64,000 nucleotides of DNA from assembly GCA_020465985.1 (NCBI GenBank), contig JAANYP010000818.1, positions 161,944 to 225,943 on the forward strand, in the 5' to 3' direction. The stretch's first letter is position 1, and each line of letters opens with the position of its first letter. Of this stretch, positions 11,480-23,374 are shown piece after piece. The DNA comes from Centrapalus pauciflorus (taxonomy: Eukaryota; Streptophyta; Magnoliopsida; Asterales; Asteraceae). The position numbers and the translations under genes were made by a program. The notes beneath the pieces were generated by a model that saw only the letters and a list, made by a program, of their open reading frames with translations, was not told where the DNA came from and did no database searches.

Positions 11480-14400
11480 ATGTCTCGTGAAGCTCTCGTA
11501 CTCGGATCTGAGAACAGACCACCTGTTCTCTATCCAGATGAGTATGAACAATGGAAATCCCGGTTCCTCAAATTCGTTGGAATGCAACCGCTTGGGAACT
11601 TAATGCTTTAGTCCATCTCCGAGGGTCCCGTGATCTACTATCGGGAAATAGCCGCCGGACCCGAGGCTGACCCCCTGTCTTAGCATCGAAAGTGGAACGA
11701 GAACCGGCTAATGACGCCGAGAGAGACAGGCAGCATGCCGATAAGAGGGCAGAATATTTGATCTATCAGGCCCTCCCCACTGACATCATCGTTGGCGTAG
11801 ACAGCAAAATGCCTGCCAAAGAAATGTGGGACGAATTGGAAGTACAAATGCTGGGGGGAGATCTCGATGATCGCGCCAAGATTGATGAGGCCAAGGCTAA
11901 GTTTATAGAATTCCGAGCCAAAGACGGGGAATCTCTGCAAGCTACGTTTACAAGGTTTTGTGCGGTCCTGAATGAATTGAACAAACTGCACATTAAAAAG
12001 GATAGGGATGACATAAACATCCAGTTCTTTGCAGCCCTAGCCCCTGAGTGGCAAATCGCATGCCGGGCCACAAAACGCATCCTGAACATTCCTGAGGTAT
12101 CAATGTCGTCTTCAAGGAGCTGAAGAACTATCAAGGGGATGTGGATTAACAGAATCTGATGGCAAATCAATTGGCATCTTTGCTGCTATCAGCCAACACT
12201 GGAATGAAACCCAATGATTCACTAGCCTTAATTGCCAACACGAATATTCAACTCCATCCTTTGCTCCAGGTTCATCGTCATCACAGTGCAGGTATGCCTC
12301 TCCTCCACGAGAGGTAATTGATGAGGAAGAGGCATCTATACAGGAACAAATAGCCTTGTGGACCAATCGTCTCCAACAGCGACGGTTTTCCAACAAGACT
12401 AACAATCAATTCCGTTATGACACCGGTCCGCGGAGGTACTCAGATGAACGACGCGATAATTATCATCGGGACGATTACCGAAGGGATGATAGCGATGAGA
12501 GGCGGTATGACGACAGACGCGACTATCGAGATGATCGCCATTATGAAAGGCGAGACGATAGACGCGACGATCGCAGGGACGACAGGCGCGAATATGATCG
12601 AAGGGACAATCTTCGGGATGATCGTAGGGACGACCACCGAGATGAGAAGAGAGAGAATGAGAGAAGGGACAGAAGGAGAGATGATAGTAGAGAACATCGC
12701 CGCGCTGACAAGAGGCCGGCTGAAAGAAGAGAGGAGAGAGCGCGGACCGATGAACCGAAAGCCGCAAAAGAGCGTCTCTGTTACAAGTGTGGGAAACCGG
12801 GCCACTTTGCTCGGTAGTGCAACAACAAATTTGACAGAGACGTCGGCTATTACGAGAGAAAGCTGGAGGCCGTGAAGAAAAGAGTCGATGCCATGGCCCT
12901 CGTCCCCCAGGAAGATTACTGGGATGCTGAAGATACCGACGAGGAATATGATAAGGGCAAAAACTTCTATATGGTTGATCGTTTAGGGTTGGAGCATTGT
13001 GTCGTTTCCACTGCTGAGACTTCAGATCATGCTGCTGAGGGGGAGACATTGAAAAATCCACCAGCATGTCTGATGACCACAACCGACGATCCCGAATGCT
13101 CTTCATCTGGTTCAGAGACAAATGAGGTATATACATGTTACATTCTAGAACATGTAAATAATTTATCTGTAAATAATGAATGTACATTGCACACACATAT
13201 TCTTGATCTTCAAGCAAGGTTAAATGCTGAAACTGCAAAGTGTGTACAAGCTGAACATCTAGCTCAAACTTTAAAAGAGTCGTCTGAATTATATCAATCA
13301 AAGTGGTTAACTAATCACAATGTTATAAAACAGATGTTAATCGAAAAAATAGATGTTCAGGACAGGAATATATATCTTGAATCTTGTATGGACAGGTTAT
13401 CAAAAGAAAAACTCTCGTCAAAAGAAGAAATTTTTGTAGTTACAAAACAGTTAGATACGGTAAATATGAAAAATATAGACAGTTTAGAAAAATATAAAAT
13501 GATTGAAGAAGAAAGGATAAGTTTGTACTCACGACTAAAGACCCTTGACGATGCATTTTTAAAAAGGGGTCAAACAGAACAAACTATCCACTTAAATCAG
13601 CCCAAAGAAACTAGGTTTTACCATTCTAAACAAGGGATCAGTTTTAAAAATCCTAAATATTTGGAAAAGGAACCAAAAGTTTTACATTTATTTTATGACA
13701 TGAATTATATGGGATCCGGGCTTAAATCTTTCTTTTTTGAGTCATCAAAAGATGTTTTATACCAAGAAAATGAGAAACGTGTTGAACATAAAGAAAAAGA
13801 AATTTCTTTTCAATATGAATAACTTAATGGGAGTTATCCATCTAGAGTACCCACTTTAGAGGAAGACTATTTGTCAACGTATTCAGAAGCTGAATTGAAG
13901 ACAGAAACTGTAAAACCAATTCCTCAACTTTATATTCCGTCAAAAGTTCTTCAACATCAAATTAATGTTTTAGAAGAGGAATTGAAGTCGTCTCAAAAGA
14001 AAGCTCTTGATCTTCAAGATGCTCTTCTCAAGAGCGAAGAAAAATTGGTAAATCAATCTTTTCAACAAACTGTGGAATTAACTGTCTACAGAGAAATATT
14101 TGAAATGGTTTCTCAAAAGTTGAAGGATTTTTCAAAAAGAACAAACAGTTTTTCATTCCACCAAAATTCCATATGTGTCATCAAATAAAGGTAAGGCTAT
14201 AGCTGAAACTTCTTCTTTCATTTATAAAGGTGAGTGTTCAAAACCGTTTAAAAATGAGGTTTCTAAAAAGACTCAGATCCAATCCAAGTCTTTTAAGAAA
14301 CCCACTCACCAACAAAAAGAAAATTCTGTCATGTCTAAATCTTCCATGCTTACTGACTCTAATCGTTTTGTTCCTACAGATTATGTAAGAAGATTTCCAA

Positions 14401-14963
14401 AAACCACCATGCTGGATTTTTCGAGTTTTTTTGTGAAGAAGGCTATAATGCCAAATGAATTTGTTACTAGAGATTGGATGTCTGTAATCTCTAAAGACAA
14501 TATGTGTAACAATGTGTATGACAATGTGTGTAATGATGTATCGAATTCTGTTGTTTCTTTAAAGTACTCTTTCAGTGAATTATTTAATCTATGTCCAACT
14601 CGCTATAGACGACAAGTTCCTGAAATGAATGCTTTTGTGCCATATCCTGTTAAACGAATTCGGAAAAGGAAAACAAAAAATGTTGCATCATTAGCCTCAA
14701 ATAAAATTGAGACTTGTCCGTTGCCGAGGCCCAAAACCAAAGCCAAGGTCAAAAAGGTCTCAAAAAGTCAAACACCAAAGGCAATTTCATCGCCTAAGGT
14801 TCCAAAGCCCAATAAATCCAATCTTCAATGGATTCCAAAGGGTTATGCATTTGGACCACACACAAATACTAAATGGGTTCCTAACACTGTATACGTGCCA
14901 TATAAATCTGGAACTCCTAACAAAAAGGGACCCATATTGAGGTGGGTACCCAAAGTTGTGTGA
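11480..14963 (+). pseudogene. Gag of element A (degenerate)
   Basis: The start ATG at 11480 gives MSREALVLGSENRPPV, identical to the start of B gag. A stop near 11609 and frameshifts near 11680 and 12105 break the N-terminal capsid-like part. An Arg/Asp-rich stretch (12420-12760) follows, then a zinc knuckle CYKCGKPGHFAR with a stop in place of the next codon, so the last Cys is separated by a TAG at 12815. A long coiled-coil extension (13150-14130), a stop at 13820 and a shift near 14150 precede a basic, Lys-rich tail ending in WVPKVV and TGA. A gag with knuckle plus long coiled-coil tail is typical of Sireviruses. The B copy is better preserved. Confidence 0.88.
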
Positions 14964-15233
14964 TCTTTATGCAGATGGTTCTTGGTTACTTCTGATCAAG
15001 ACCCGTTCTTCAATGAAATGGCTTCTAGTTACGATAGACTAGGACCCGTTCTTTTGCTTGTCAGTTGTGCTTAAACCGACACGTTTGGCTTCTGTGCACA
15101 CAGCCCAGGACCCGGTCTTAACTCATCATGTTTTCTGAACATCTCGGTTCAGAACACGGTTTGATTGTGAATTAAAAATGGATGTGTTTGAATGCATATA
15201 GTTGTTCATTATATGAATTTATGTGTTTTTCAG
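14964..15233 (+). other. Stop-containing gap between gag and pol of A, with acceptor-like end
   Basis: About 270 bases with stops in the gag and pol frame separate WVPKVV from the protease. The gap ends TGTTTTTCAG directly before GCCAAGTCC, the first codons of the conserved protease region (AKSIWYMDSG). The same gap with the same ends is present in B (37487-37756), so it is ancestral and not decay. A GTTGTG at the gag end is in compatible phase as a donor, but is not a strong match. Confidence 0.6.
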
Positions 15234-18200
15234 GCCAAGTCCATTTGGTATATGGATTCGGGTTGCTCCAAGCACATGACTGGAAGAAGAGAATTGTTGT
15301 CCAACGTTGTTGAACAGTATTGCGGAACTGTGAAATTCGGGAACAACCATCAGGCTCACATCAAAGGATACGGGGACTTAGTTCTAAATAATCTGGTCAT
15401 CAAGGACGTTGACTATGTTGACGGATTATCACATAATCTATTTAGCATAGGACAGCTCTGTGACAAAGGACTAGACGTAACGTTTAGAGCTAAGAACTAC
15501 AGTATAAGGAGTATGGATGGAAAAGAAATCCTGTCTGGTTCCCGAAACTCTAACCTCTACACCATTGACATAGCCAAGCTAATAGTAAAGGATATCATTT
15601 GCCTCTTATCAAAAGCCTCTTCAAAAGACTCTTGGTTGTGGCATCGAAGATTATCCCACTTGAACTTTGACAATATCAACAAGCTGGCTGCGAAACAATT
15701 GGTCAAAGGTCTCCCTGAATTGCGTTATGAAAAGGACCATCTTTGTGGAGCTTGTGAGAAAGGAAAAATGAAACGATCATCTCACAAACCAAAGCCCGAA
15801 CCATCAACGAAAAGAGTATTGGAGTTACTTCATATGGATTTATGCGGGCCGATGCGGACACAGAGCATAAACGGGAAGCGATATGTGTTGGTTATCGTTG
15901 ATGACTATTCACGATATACCTGGGTCAGGTTCTTGCGATCCAAGGACGAGACAGTTCAAGAAATCATAGAATTTATTAAGAGTGTCGAGACCCAACAGCA
16001 GCTGTCAGTGCAATCAATCAGATCTGATAACGGCACGGAGTTCAAGAACTCGGTAGTTGAGGGCTTCCTTCGATCCAATTGTATTCAGCATCAATATTCA
16101 GCTGCTCGAACGCCACAACAAAATGGGGTCGTGGAAAGGCGTAACCGTACGCATATGGAAGCCACTCGTACAATGCTCACATACTCAAAGCTACCTCCAT
16201 TCCTGTGGGCCGAAGCCGTATCAACAGCCTGCTATACACAAAATCGCTCCATTATCCACAAGCGCTTTAACAAAGCTCCTTACCAACTCTTTTTGAATAA
16301 AGTGCCATTTATCAAGTACTTACGTGTATTTGGTTGCAGGTGCTATGTGCTGAACGATAAAGACAACCTCGAGAAATTTAACAAAAAGGCGGATGAAGCG
16401 ATCTTCATTGGATACTCATCCAACTCAAAGGCCTATCGCGCATTCAATACCCGAACCAGATCAGTCAATGAAAGTGTGCATGTCACATTTGATGAGTTGG
16501 CTGAACTGACACCCGAAGTTGATCATACAGGACCTCATATTACTCAAATGTCTGGAGACTCTTCTAATAACCCTATTTCTTTTTCTTCTTCCGATTTGGT
16601 TAATTTGTTTGATCCTTTTTACGTAGAATTTTTCGGTCCTAATGCTAATGTGTCTAATGTTGTCAATAATGTAGATAATCCTTCCAATTCAACTGCGCCA
16701 CAAAGTTTCTCCGATCCATCTTCATCCACATCATACCCTCATCCATCAACATCATCCACCGATACATCCGCAGTTGAATCTACTCCTATAATACCCTCAC
16801 ATATAATACCAACTATCCTTCCTTCACCTGAACACTCGGAAATCGAACCCGAACCAGTGGTACCATCATTTGAAACCATTGACCATGAATCTTCATTCAT
16901 CCCCACTTTAACCACTGAGATTCCATCCCGAGCACCCCTTCCACACGAGATTAAATGGACCTAAAGTCACCCAACAGATCAAATCATTGGTGATGTTTCA
17001 ACCAGAGTCCAAACTCGTAGGGCGTCTGCTAATGAATGCCTCTTCGCATCATTCCTTAGTATGATAGAGCCCGCTCGTGTGGATGAAGCCCTAAAAGATC
17101 CAGATTGGATGGTTGCAATGCAAGAGGAACTCAACTAGTTTGAACAGCTAAGAGAATGGCGGTTAGTTCCCAAACCAAAAGACCGTACAGTGATCGGAAC
17201 AAAGTGGATTTTTAAGAACAATGGAGATGAGAACGTCATTGTGATAAGGAATAAAGCAAGACTTGTTGCCAAAGGCTACCGATAATAAGAAGGGATAGAT
17301 TATGACGAGACCTTCGCTCCAATTGCACGGATCGAAGCAATCAGAATCTTCTTGGCGTACGCGGCACACAAGGATTTCAAAGTGTACCATATGGACGTCA
17401 GGACTGCCTTTCTAGACGATGAACTTAACGAGGTGGTGTATGTTGAACAACCACAAGGCTTTGTTGACGCACATAAACCTGACCATGTTTATGTGCTAGA
17501 TAAAGCCCTCTATGGTTTAAAACAAGCACCTCGCGCATGGAATGATAGTCTTTCTAATTTTCTTATTTCTGCCGGTTTCTGTAAAGGTGTGGTGGACACA
17601 ACTCTGTTCACTAAAAGGTAAGGCCAGCATATAATGCTGGTACAGATATATGTCGACGACATTATATTTGGATCTACTGACAGTAACTTCTGTAAGGATT
17701 TTTCAGCCCTAATGGAGTCCAGGTTCGAGATGAGTATGATGGGGGAAATGAACTTTTTCCTCGGATTACAAGTCAAACAACTTGAGGATGGGATTTTTGT
17801 AAACTAGTCGAAATATACTCTTGACATTCTCAAGAAGTATAAGTTAGACTCTTGCACGAGTATCGCAACTCCCATGGCCTCCAACTGTAAGTTCGACACC
17901 GATCCTTCTGGGAAAAGTGTCGATAACACAACTTACAGAGGGATGATAGGATCCTTACTGTATTTGACTGCTAGTAGGCCGGATATAATGTTTTCAACAT
18001 GTCTTTGTGCTAGATTTCAGGCCGACCCGAAAGAATCACACCTAACTGCGGTAAAACGCGTTTTTCGTTATCTTAAGGGTACACCCGATCTTGGTCTATG
18101 GTATCCAAAGGGAACCGATTTTCATCTTACCGCTTTTTCAGATGCTAATTTTGTAGGTTGTAGAGTTGACAGAAAAAGCACGTTTGGAGGAATACAGTTC

Positions 18201-18599
18201 TTGGGAGATAGACCGGTGAGTTGGTCTTCCAAAAAGCAGAATTGTGTTTCAACATCCACAGTTGAGGCTGAGTATGTAGCAGCTGCAAGCTGTTGCTCTC
18301 AAGTGCTGTGGATGAGAACACAAGTACGCGATTATGGATTCTCACTCACCAACATCCCGATTTACTGCGATTCTCGGAGTGCTATTGCCATCTCTTGCAA
18401 TCCCGTGCAGCACTCTAGAACGAAACACATAGATATCAGGTATCATTTTATTTAATATCACGTAGAAAAAGGAACCATCGAGTTGTATTTTGTTGGCACA
18501 GAATATCAACTTGCGGATATATTTACTAAAGCTTTAGACGAATCTCGTTTTCAGTTTTTAGTATCCCATATCGGCATGTTGAATCCGCCTTCCAATTAA
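15234..18599 (+). pseudogene. Pol of element A: protease, integrase, RT, RNase H
   Basis: One frame covers protease (WYMDSGCSKHMTG near 15250), integrase zinc finger (HRRLSH, CGAC) and its catalytic motifs (LHMDLCGP, RSDNGTEF, GVVERRNRTH), a Ser/Pro-rich linker, RT with IYVDDIIFGS (17649-17678) and RNase H ending in ADIFTKALDE. Stops occur near 16962, 17137, 17283-17288, 17619, 17806 and 18454. Most correspond to Gln or Lys codons in B, several fitting C-to-T change. The protein is otherwise almost the same as that of B. The catalytic residues are still encoded, but the frame is not translatable. Confidence 0.95.
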
Positions 18600-18691
18600 A
18601 TATCAGATATTGTCTTAAATAATTCTATTTCAATCTATCATGATTAAAATTCCTTTATTTTAGAAAATATCTGTTATTTAAATTTAAGGAT
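18600..18691 (+). other. Post-pol spacer of element A up to the insertion of B
   Basis: A short A/T-rich spacer after the pol stop. The same sequence follows pol in B on the minus strand (about 23280-23374). It ends in AGGAT (18687-18691), the target duplication of B, and continues at 42653. Confidence 0.85.
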
Positions 18692-19037
18692 TGTAATATG
18701 TATTCCCGATTATATTATCAGCACCTTGATGATTTTCTTATCACACACAAGAAGAAAGTAGCTCAATAAATGTGAAATGATGAAGAAAGACAATAAGAAT
18801 GTTGAGAGCATATGAATAGTGGCGGCTGGGATATTCTCATTCAAATGTCAATCGTGTACATTAAAGAAACCCTAGGAGCCTATTTCTAGGCTCCTTTAAT
18901 TAAGTCTTACAACTTGGCAACTTTGGCCCCTTGACTATTACAAAGAAACAAATTACATGGAAATTAAATACAAGACAAAATACAAAGATAATAATTATTA
19001 CAAAACAACTCCTATGATCGAAAGAACATATCTAACA
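18692..19037 (-). repeat. 3' LTR of element B
   Basis: On the minus strand it starts TGTTAGATATG and ends ATACATATTACA. It matches 42302-42647 almost throughout. It contains the conserved block CCTAGGGTTTCTTTAATG shared in part with the A LTRs. Confidence 0.95.
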
Positions 19038-19050
19038 ATCTCCCCCTTTT
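19038..19050 (-). promoter_or_regulatory. Polypurine tract of element B
   Basis: On the minus strand aaaagggggagat precedes the 3' LTR and immediately follows the ORF3 stop codon (19054-19056). Confidence 0.9.
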
Positions 19051-19053
19051 CGA

Positions 19054-22000
19054 TCATTTAGGAGGTCCTGGAACTCTGGCGTGGTCAGTTGATTCTCGGA
19101 GTCCAAGGATGACGTCGAAGCGTTTAGTCACTTGTCTCGTATGTAGCCGTTAGTTCAGGAAGTCTATGCCGCTGAGTGTATCCTGTATCTCCTTTGGTGA
19201 GCATCTTTGTTCAGGATCAGGTTGAGCATCATAATCTTGTACTTTCTTTGAAAGAGCAGCTCGAACCAATCGAAGTGTACCATCGGAGTAGCAAGGAAGA
19301 TCCTCAAAGCGCATATACCTTTTGTAGCCCTTGTAGTTAACAAAAATGACACCCGGATCTCCAGAAAGTACAACTCTGTAAGCTGGGTGGTGGGCTAGGA
19401 GAAAACTATCTTGTTCCGGTGCTCGTAGGCCCACCTTAACCATAGCACTCTCGATCACCATCTGAAAGTCTCTTAGGCACATTATGATCGATCGGCGGTT
19501 CATGCTTCGAACTAAGGCACCTACGGCGGTCATGTGGGTTAGACGTTTCCTGATGCGATTTTTCAAACTGTTGTGAAGGAACTCAACGTCATCCGCACTT
19601 ATGAAGTCCAGGTCATATTCGAAGATGTCATCTCCCGTCCCATCTTCTCTTTCTACTTGGTAGGAGGGATAGAAGACTCTGGCTCTTTTGCACATAGTTA
19701 TTGATTTGAGCTTTTAAATCTTTGATTTTGACACCTTTGACCTTCTTTCCCGGAGCATTAGTTAGTAGTATTCTGCTTGTTCAGCTTTGGAGACATTTGT
19801 AAGTTCCATGAGTAGGCGTCTGCTGAAGGATCCAGGCTTCTTTCTGATACCATCTTGAATCTTTCTTCTAGATATGGATTCTGAAACCGCTCCGGGGGAA
19901 ATTTCTGCAGGAATTCTTTAAGTCCTTGAACGGGGGGTTCTTCGATTTCGTCCTTTTTAGCTTCAAGAAGCTTTATGATAGTCCCCCGCCGTTCTTGTCG
20001 CATTTTATCCTTCTCTTCCTGAGGTAGTGTTTGAACCTTTCCTTTTGTATAGTGGTCCACCCAGAATAAGTCATCTTTTCTATAAACTCCAGGGCCCTCC
20101 GGAGTTTCATCGAAGCAATCGACCCCTTTTTGTATGGGAGGGACTTGGAAGTTGGGTTTGTTGGACTGGAGGAGGGCTTGGGGATCTAGGAGGGCTAAGG
20201 ATAGTATGGGATTCTTTTAATGACTGGGGAGCTTGGATGGATGAAAGTATTTCTTCTTGATGGGCTCGAGGTGGTGAATTCAGGAAGTCAAAGGAAGAGG
20301 ATGAGGATTTTTTCGATGGAGATTCAGGTTCAGGCTTAGGAATTAATAAGGGTTCGTTGTCCTCGTTATCGGAATCTGAATCAGAGACCAAGATGATTTC
20401 AACTTTCTCGTGAGGTTCCTCGAATTCTACCATATCTATCATCAGATCCAGTGAAGCTGGACCCTCGACCATGGGCTCGTCTTCTATTAGCAGATATTCC
20501 TGAGCCTCCTGACTCTTTTCCCCTGACCCCTGAAATTCAGACCCCTCAGCGGTCTCTGCTCCCCCTATACTCAGCATGGGGTCCTCAAACTGAACCTTTC
20601 GCCTCTTCTCCCCCTCATGACGATCAGGGTCGTCCTGATCGTCATGTTTCCTTTTTGGAGCCTCGGCTTGAGTGCGGCACTGAAGTTCTATAACCGCTGA
20701 CTCTAGGTGATCCATTCTTGAGTTTAGCTGTTCTTGGACTTGCAGGATAAGTCGGTTAAGTGCATCTATTTTGTCCGACAGCTCGGAGATCTGATGTTGA
20801 ACTGAATGGGAATCTGGTGGGGGGCCAGCTTCGGAAGCGACACCCTTACCCTTGATTAGTGAGAGAAGGGCGGTGTGACGTTCCTCGGCGGCTTCCCTTT
20901 GGGCGTCCAGGTCAGCCCGGGTAATCACGCCGGCAGCACGTAAAGCTGCCGTTAGCATCTCCAGATTGATTGAGAGATGGCCAGAAGTGGATGGCGTTGA
21001 TGGAGCCACTTCCGGTCTCCCTTCCGTCATCTCTGGCTCCTGAATAGGATGCGCAGATCCGGAAGTTTGTGAAGCTGCCACGAAGGCAGCTCTTGGGGAT
21101 GCCACGGAGGCATCGTGCTGTGTTATGGGGGATGGAATCATGATGGAATGAAGGGCGGTCACTTGGGGAGGAGTGTGACCTCTTTCAACACCGCCACTCT
21201 CCGAATGAGAGGGCGATGGAGTATGTGGTAGAACCCCGTGGAATGAAGTGGTTTCCCTTTGAGGGGAAACCAAGTGGGTGGTGGGGGTGAGTTCGACCGT
21301 TGGACGGACGGTCTTATAGAGAGGAGTCCGGCTTATAGGGCTTAGTTCACCCTCTGATTGTATCTCCCTCGCTCTCACGACAGAGACGGTTCTTTCGGAA
21401 TCCGCCGTCTCTGCCGTCTCACCTGTTGCTTCCTCCCTTACAATGACAGTCTCCCCCTCACCCAAACCCAGAGATTGCTGAACATCCATCCTAACTCCCT
21501 CATGCTCACTCAAATTTGGCTCACCTTCGGATTGGTTAGTCTCAGACGATTCCGACTGACACTCATCCGGATAACTCTATAGGCCCTTACCCGCGCCATG
21601 CCCCTTGACCTCATTAGTAGAGACAGAGGAATTTTCATTACAGGTACTGTCGGGGCCCCCTTGGCAGAGTTAACTTCTGAATCGCCACTGTGGGGTAAAC
21701 GTCTGCCTCCGGACGCTCATGAATATCATCGTCTTGGTCCATTGGGAACTGTATGATGAGTTGGAGAAATCTTTGCAGAGGAACATACTTTCTGCCTTTC
21801 TTTGTGCTCCTCTCGACATAGACTCTTCGTAATTCTTCGAATACGAATGCAGCATAGTCCACATGTCGGTCAAAGGCAAAGCCTGTGAACATGGCTAGTA
21901 TCTGGGCCGACGCTGAATCATGACCTGAATGCTTGGCGGTGAAGCATTTGTTAAGCACATCGAATAGTATCCGCCAGTGGGATTGAAGGTTTTTCGTGCG

Positions 22001-22477
22001 AAAATCGATGGGTTTAGAAAGAGGGCTGTCATAACCCAGAGTTTGAATCTCGGCTAGGGTTTCAGTGACGGATGGGCTTGGATCGAAAAATTTACGGGTG
22101 GGAAGGCAGAATTCAGCGGGTAGATGAAGGATGTGGCGGATGGCAGGTATAGTGACTTTGACTGGAACACAGTCTATTGTGGATGTGAAATGGGGTTCGG
22201 GATCAGCCACATATTTTATCCTGTTCCAGAATTGTTGGAGATATATCTGGGGAACAGCTATGGCGGTGGATAAGGCATAGTAGATGGGATGGCGAGTGAG
22301 GATGTCGAAAGCTTAGGTTTGGGGTTCTTTGGTGAGGATGGAAACGTCGAGTTGCCAGTTATGTTGAATGAACTCGACAAACTCGGCGCTGGGTAGGATG
22401 GAATCTTCTGGGAGTTGGGCGTTGTTGTTTGGGATGGGGGAATGGGGTACGGTGAGAATGATTGCGGGTTCCATCAT
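19054..22477 (-). pseudogene. ORF3 (env-position ORF) of element B, about 1140 codons, frameshifted
   Basis: It starts at ATGATGGAACCC (22477). The N-terminal domain (about residues 1-290) has IYLQQFWNR, IRHILHLPAE and a Trp/Phe-rich helical region, related to the N-terminus of ORF3 of C. An acidic Ser/Pro-rich middle follows, with a coiled-coil-like stretch (LTAALRAAGVITRADL), a bipartite basic motif (KRKHDD...EKRRKV) and VEIILVSDSDSDNED. The C-terminal domain has IESAMVKVGLRAP and SDGTLRLVRAAL. There is one stop (near 22317) and frameshifts near 21640-21520, 20110 and 19750. No signal peptide or membrane span follows the ATG. It sits where env-like ORFs lie in Sireviruses, but nothing supports an envelope role. 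Confidence 0.85.
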
Positions 22478-22740
22478 CCTGATGATGCCGAAGATGAATG
22501 ATGTATGAAAAATGAAGAAAAATGAGGATCCAAAAGCTTTGAATGATGTTAATGGTGGTTTGGCGGTGGAAGTTGACGGGAGCAAAAGGAAGAAGATGAA
22601 AGAAAATATCTTGGAAGTGAAGGTATTGACCGGTTGACCACCCCTTTTAAACTCGCGCGGGTTGGATCCGGGTCAGAGAGGATCCGCGCCCAAAGAGTTA
22701 TGTGGGCCACCGGTTTGGACTTAACACACACACAATTAAA
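22478..22740 (-). promoter_or_regulatory. Promoter-like segment and spliced-type 5' leader of B ORF3
   Basis: On the minus strand a GC-rich block (CGGATCC, AACCCGCGCGAG) is followed by TTTAAAAGGGG (TTTAAAA at 22645-22651), then CT-rich sequence and a leader ending CATCATCAG next to GATGATGG. The homologous exon in A (43260-43497) ends in the same CATCATCAG but is followed there by a GT...AG intron; in B it is joined directly to the ORF3 start. The reading frame is also open upstream to an ATG at 22585, which would add about 36 residues including a Phe-rich stretch. In A that frame has a stop, so I keep the later ATG. Confidence 0.6.
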
Positions 22741-23374
22741 AGAAAATGGGTTTTTAAGAAAATAAACAAAAACATAATTAAAAAGAAATTTTGGCCCAAT
22801 TTTATTACATCTTTTTGAGTTTTTCTAACAGACTTCAAGATAAAATATTTTTGGTATTTTCTTTAAATTTATTTTTAATTTAAAATAAAATAAAATAAAG
22901 TAAACTAAAATCTTTTTGGTTTTTTGACAAATTTGAAAGTTAAAACCTTTTTGGAATTTTCTGACCTATTAAATTAAACCTAAAATTAAAAAAAATGACC
23001 AACCTAAAATTTATAATTTAACTACAAAAGAAATAAAAAGAAACACAGAATTATAAAATTAATATCCTAACTATACTCCCCCTCAAATGAATACCGGTTC
23101 TTTTCCTTTTCTTTTTCAGAATGAAACTTGACAACCCTTTTTAGCCTTACAAACACAAACAAACCTGGATATTGTTTACATCCCACTCCGTGATGAACAA
23201 TTCACACAGCAAATTGTCAGGATCATTAATTATTAAAAATATACGCAGATAAGGAAATATTGAGTTTCAATTTTGTGGCATAATCCTTAAATTTAAATAA
23301 CAGATATTTTCTAAAATAAAGGAATTTCAATCATGATAGATTGAAATAGAATTATTTAAGACAATATCTGATAT
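22741..23374 (-). other. Post-pol spacer of element B
   Basis: A non-coding A/T-rich spacer between pol and the ORF3 promoter-like segment. It contains a second polypurine-like tract (minus-strand atttgagggggagtat, about 23070-23085), equivalent to 42856-42872 in A. No gene is seen. Confidence 0.75.

Noticed and set aside
12399..13301. Long reading frame on the minus strand opposite A gag
   Set aside because: It is an antisense shadow of the Arg/Asp-rich gag region with no recognisable domain; codon pattern follows the plus-strand gag.
22478..22585. Phe-rich N-terminal extension of B ORF3 as a signal peptide
   Set aside because: The homologous frame in A has a stop and no ATG, and the extension crosses the exon-exon join; it is more likely untranslated leader.
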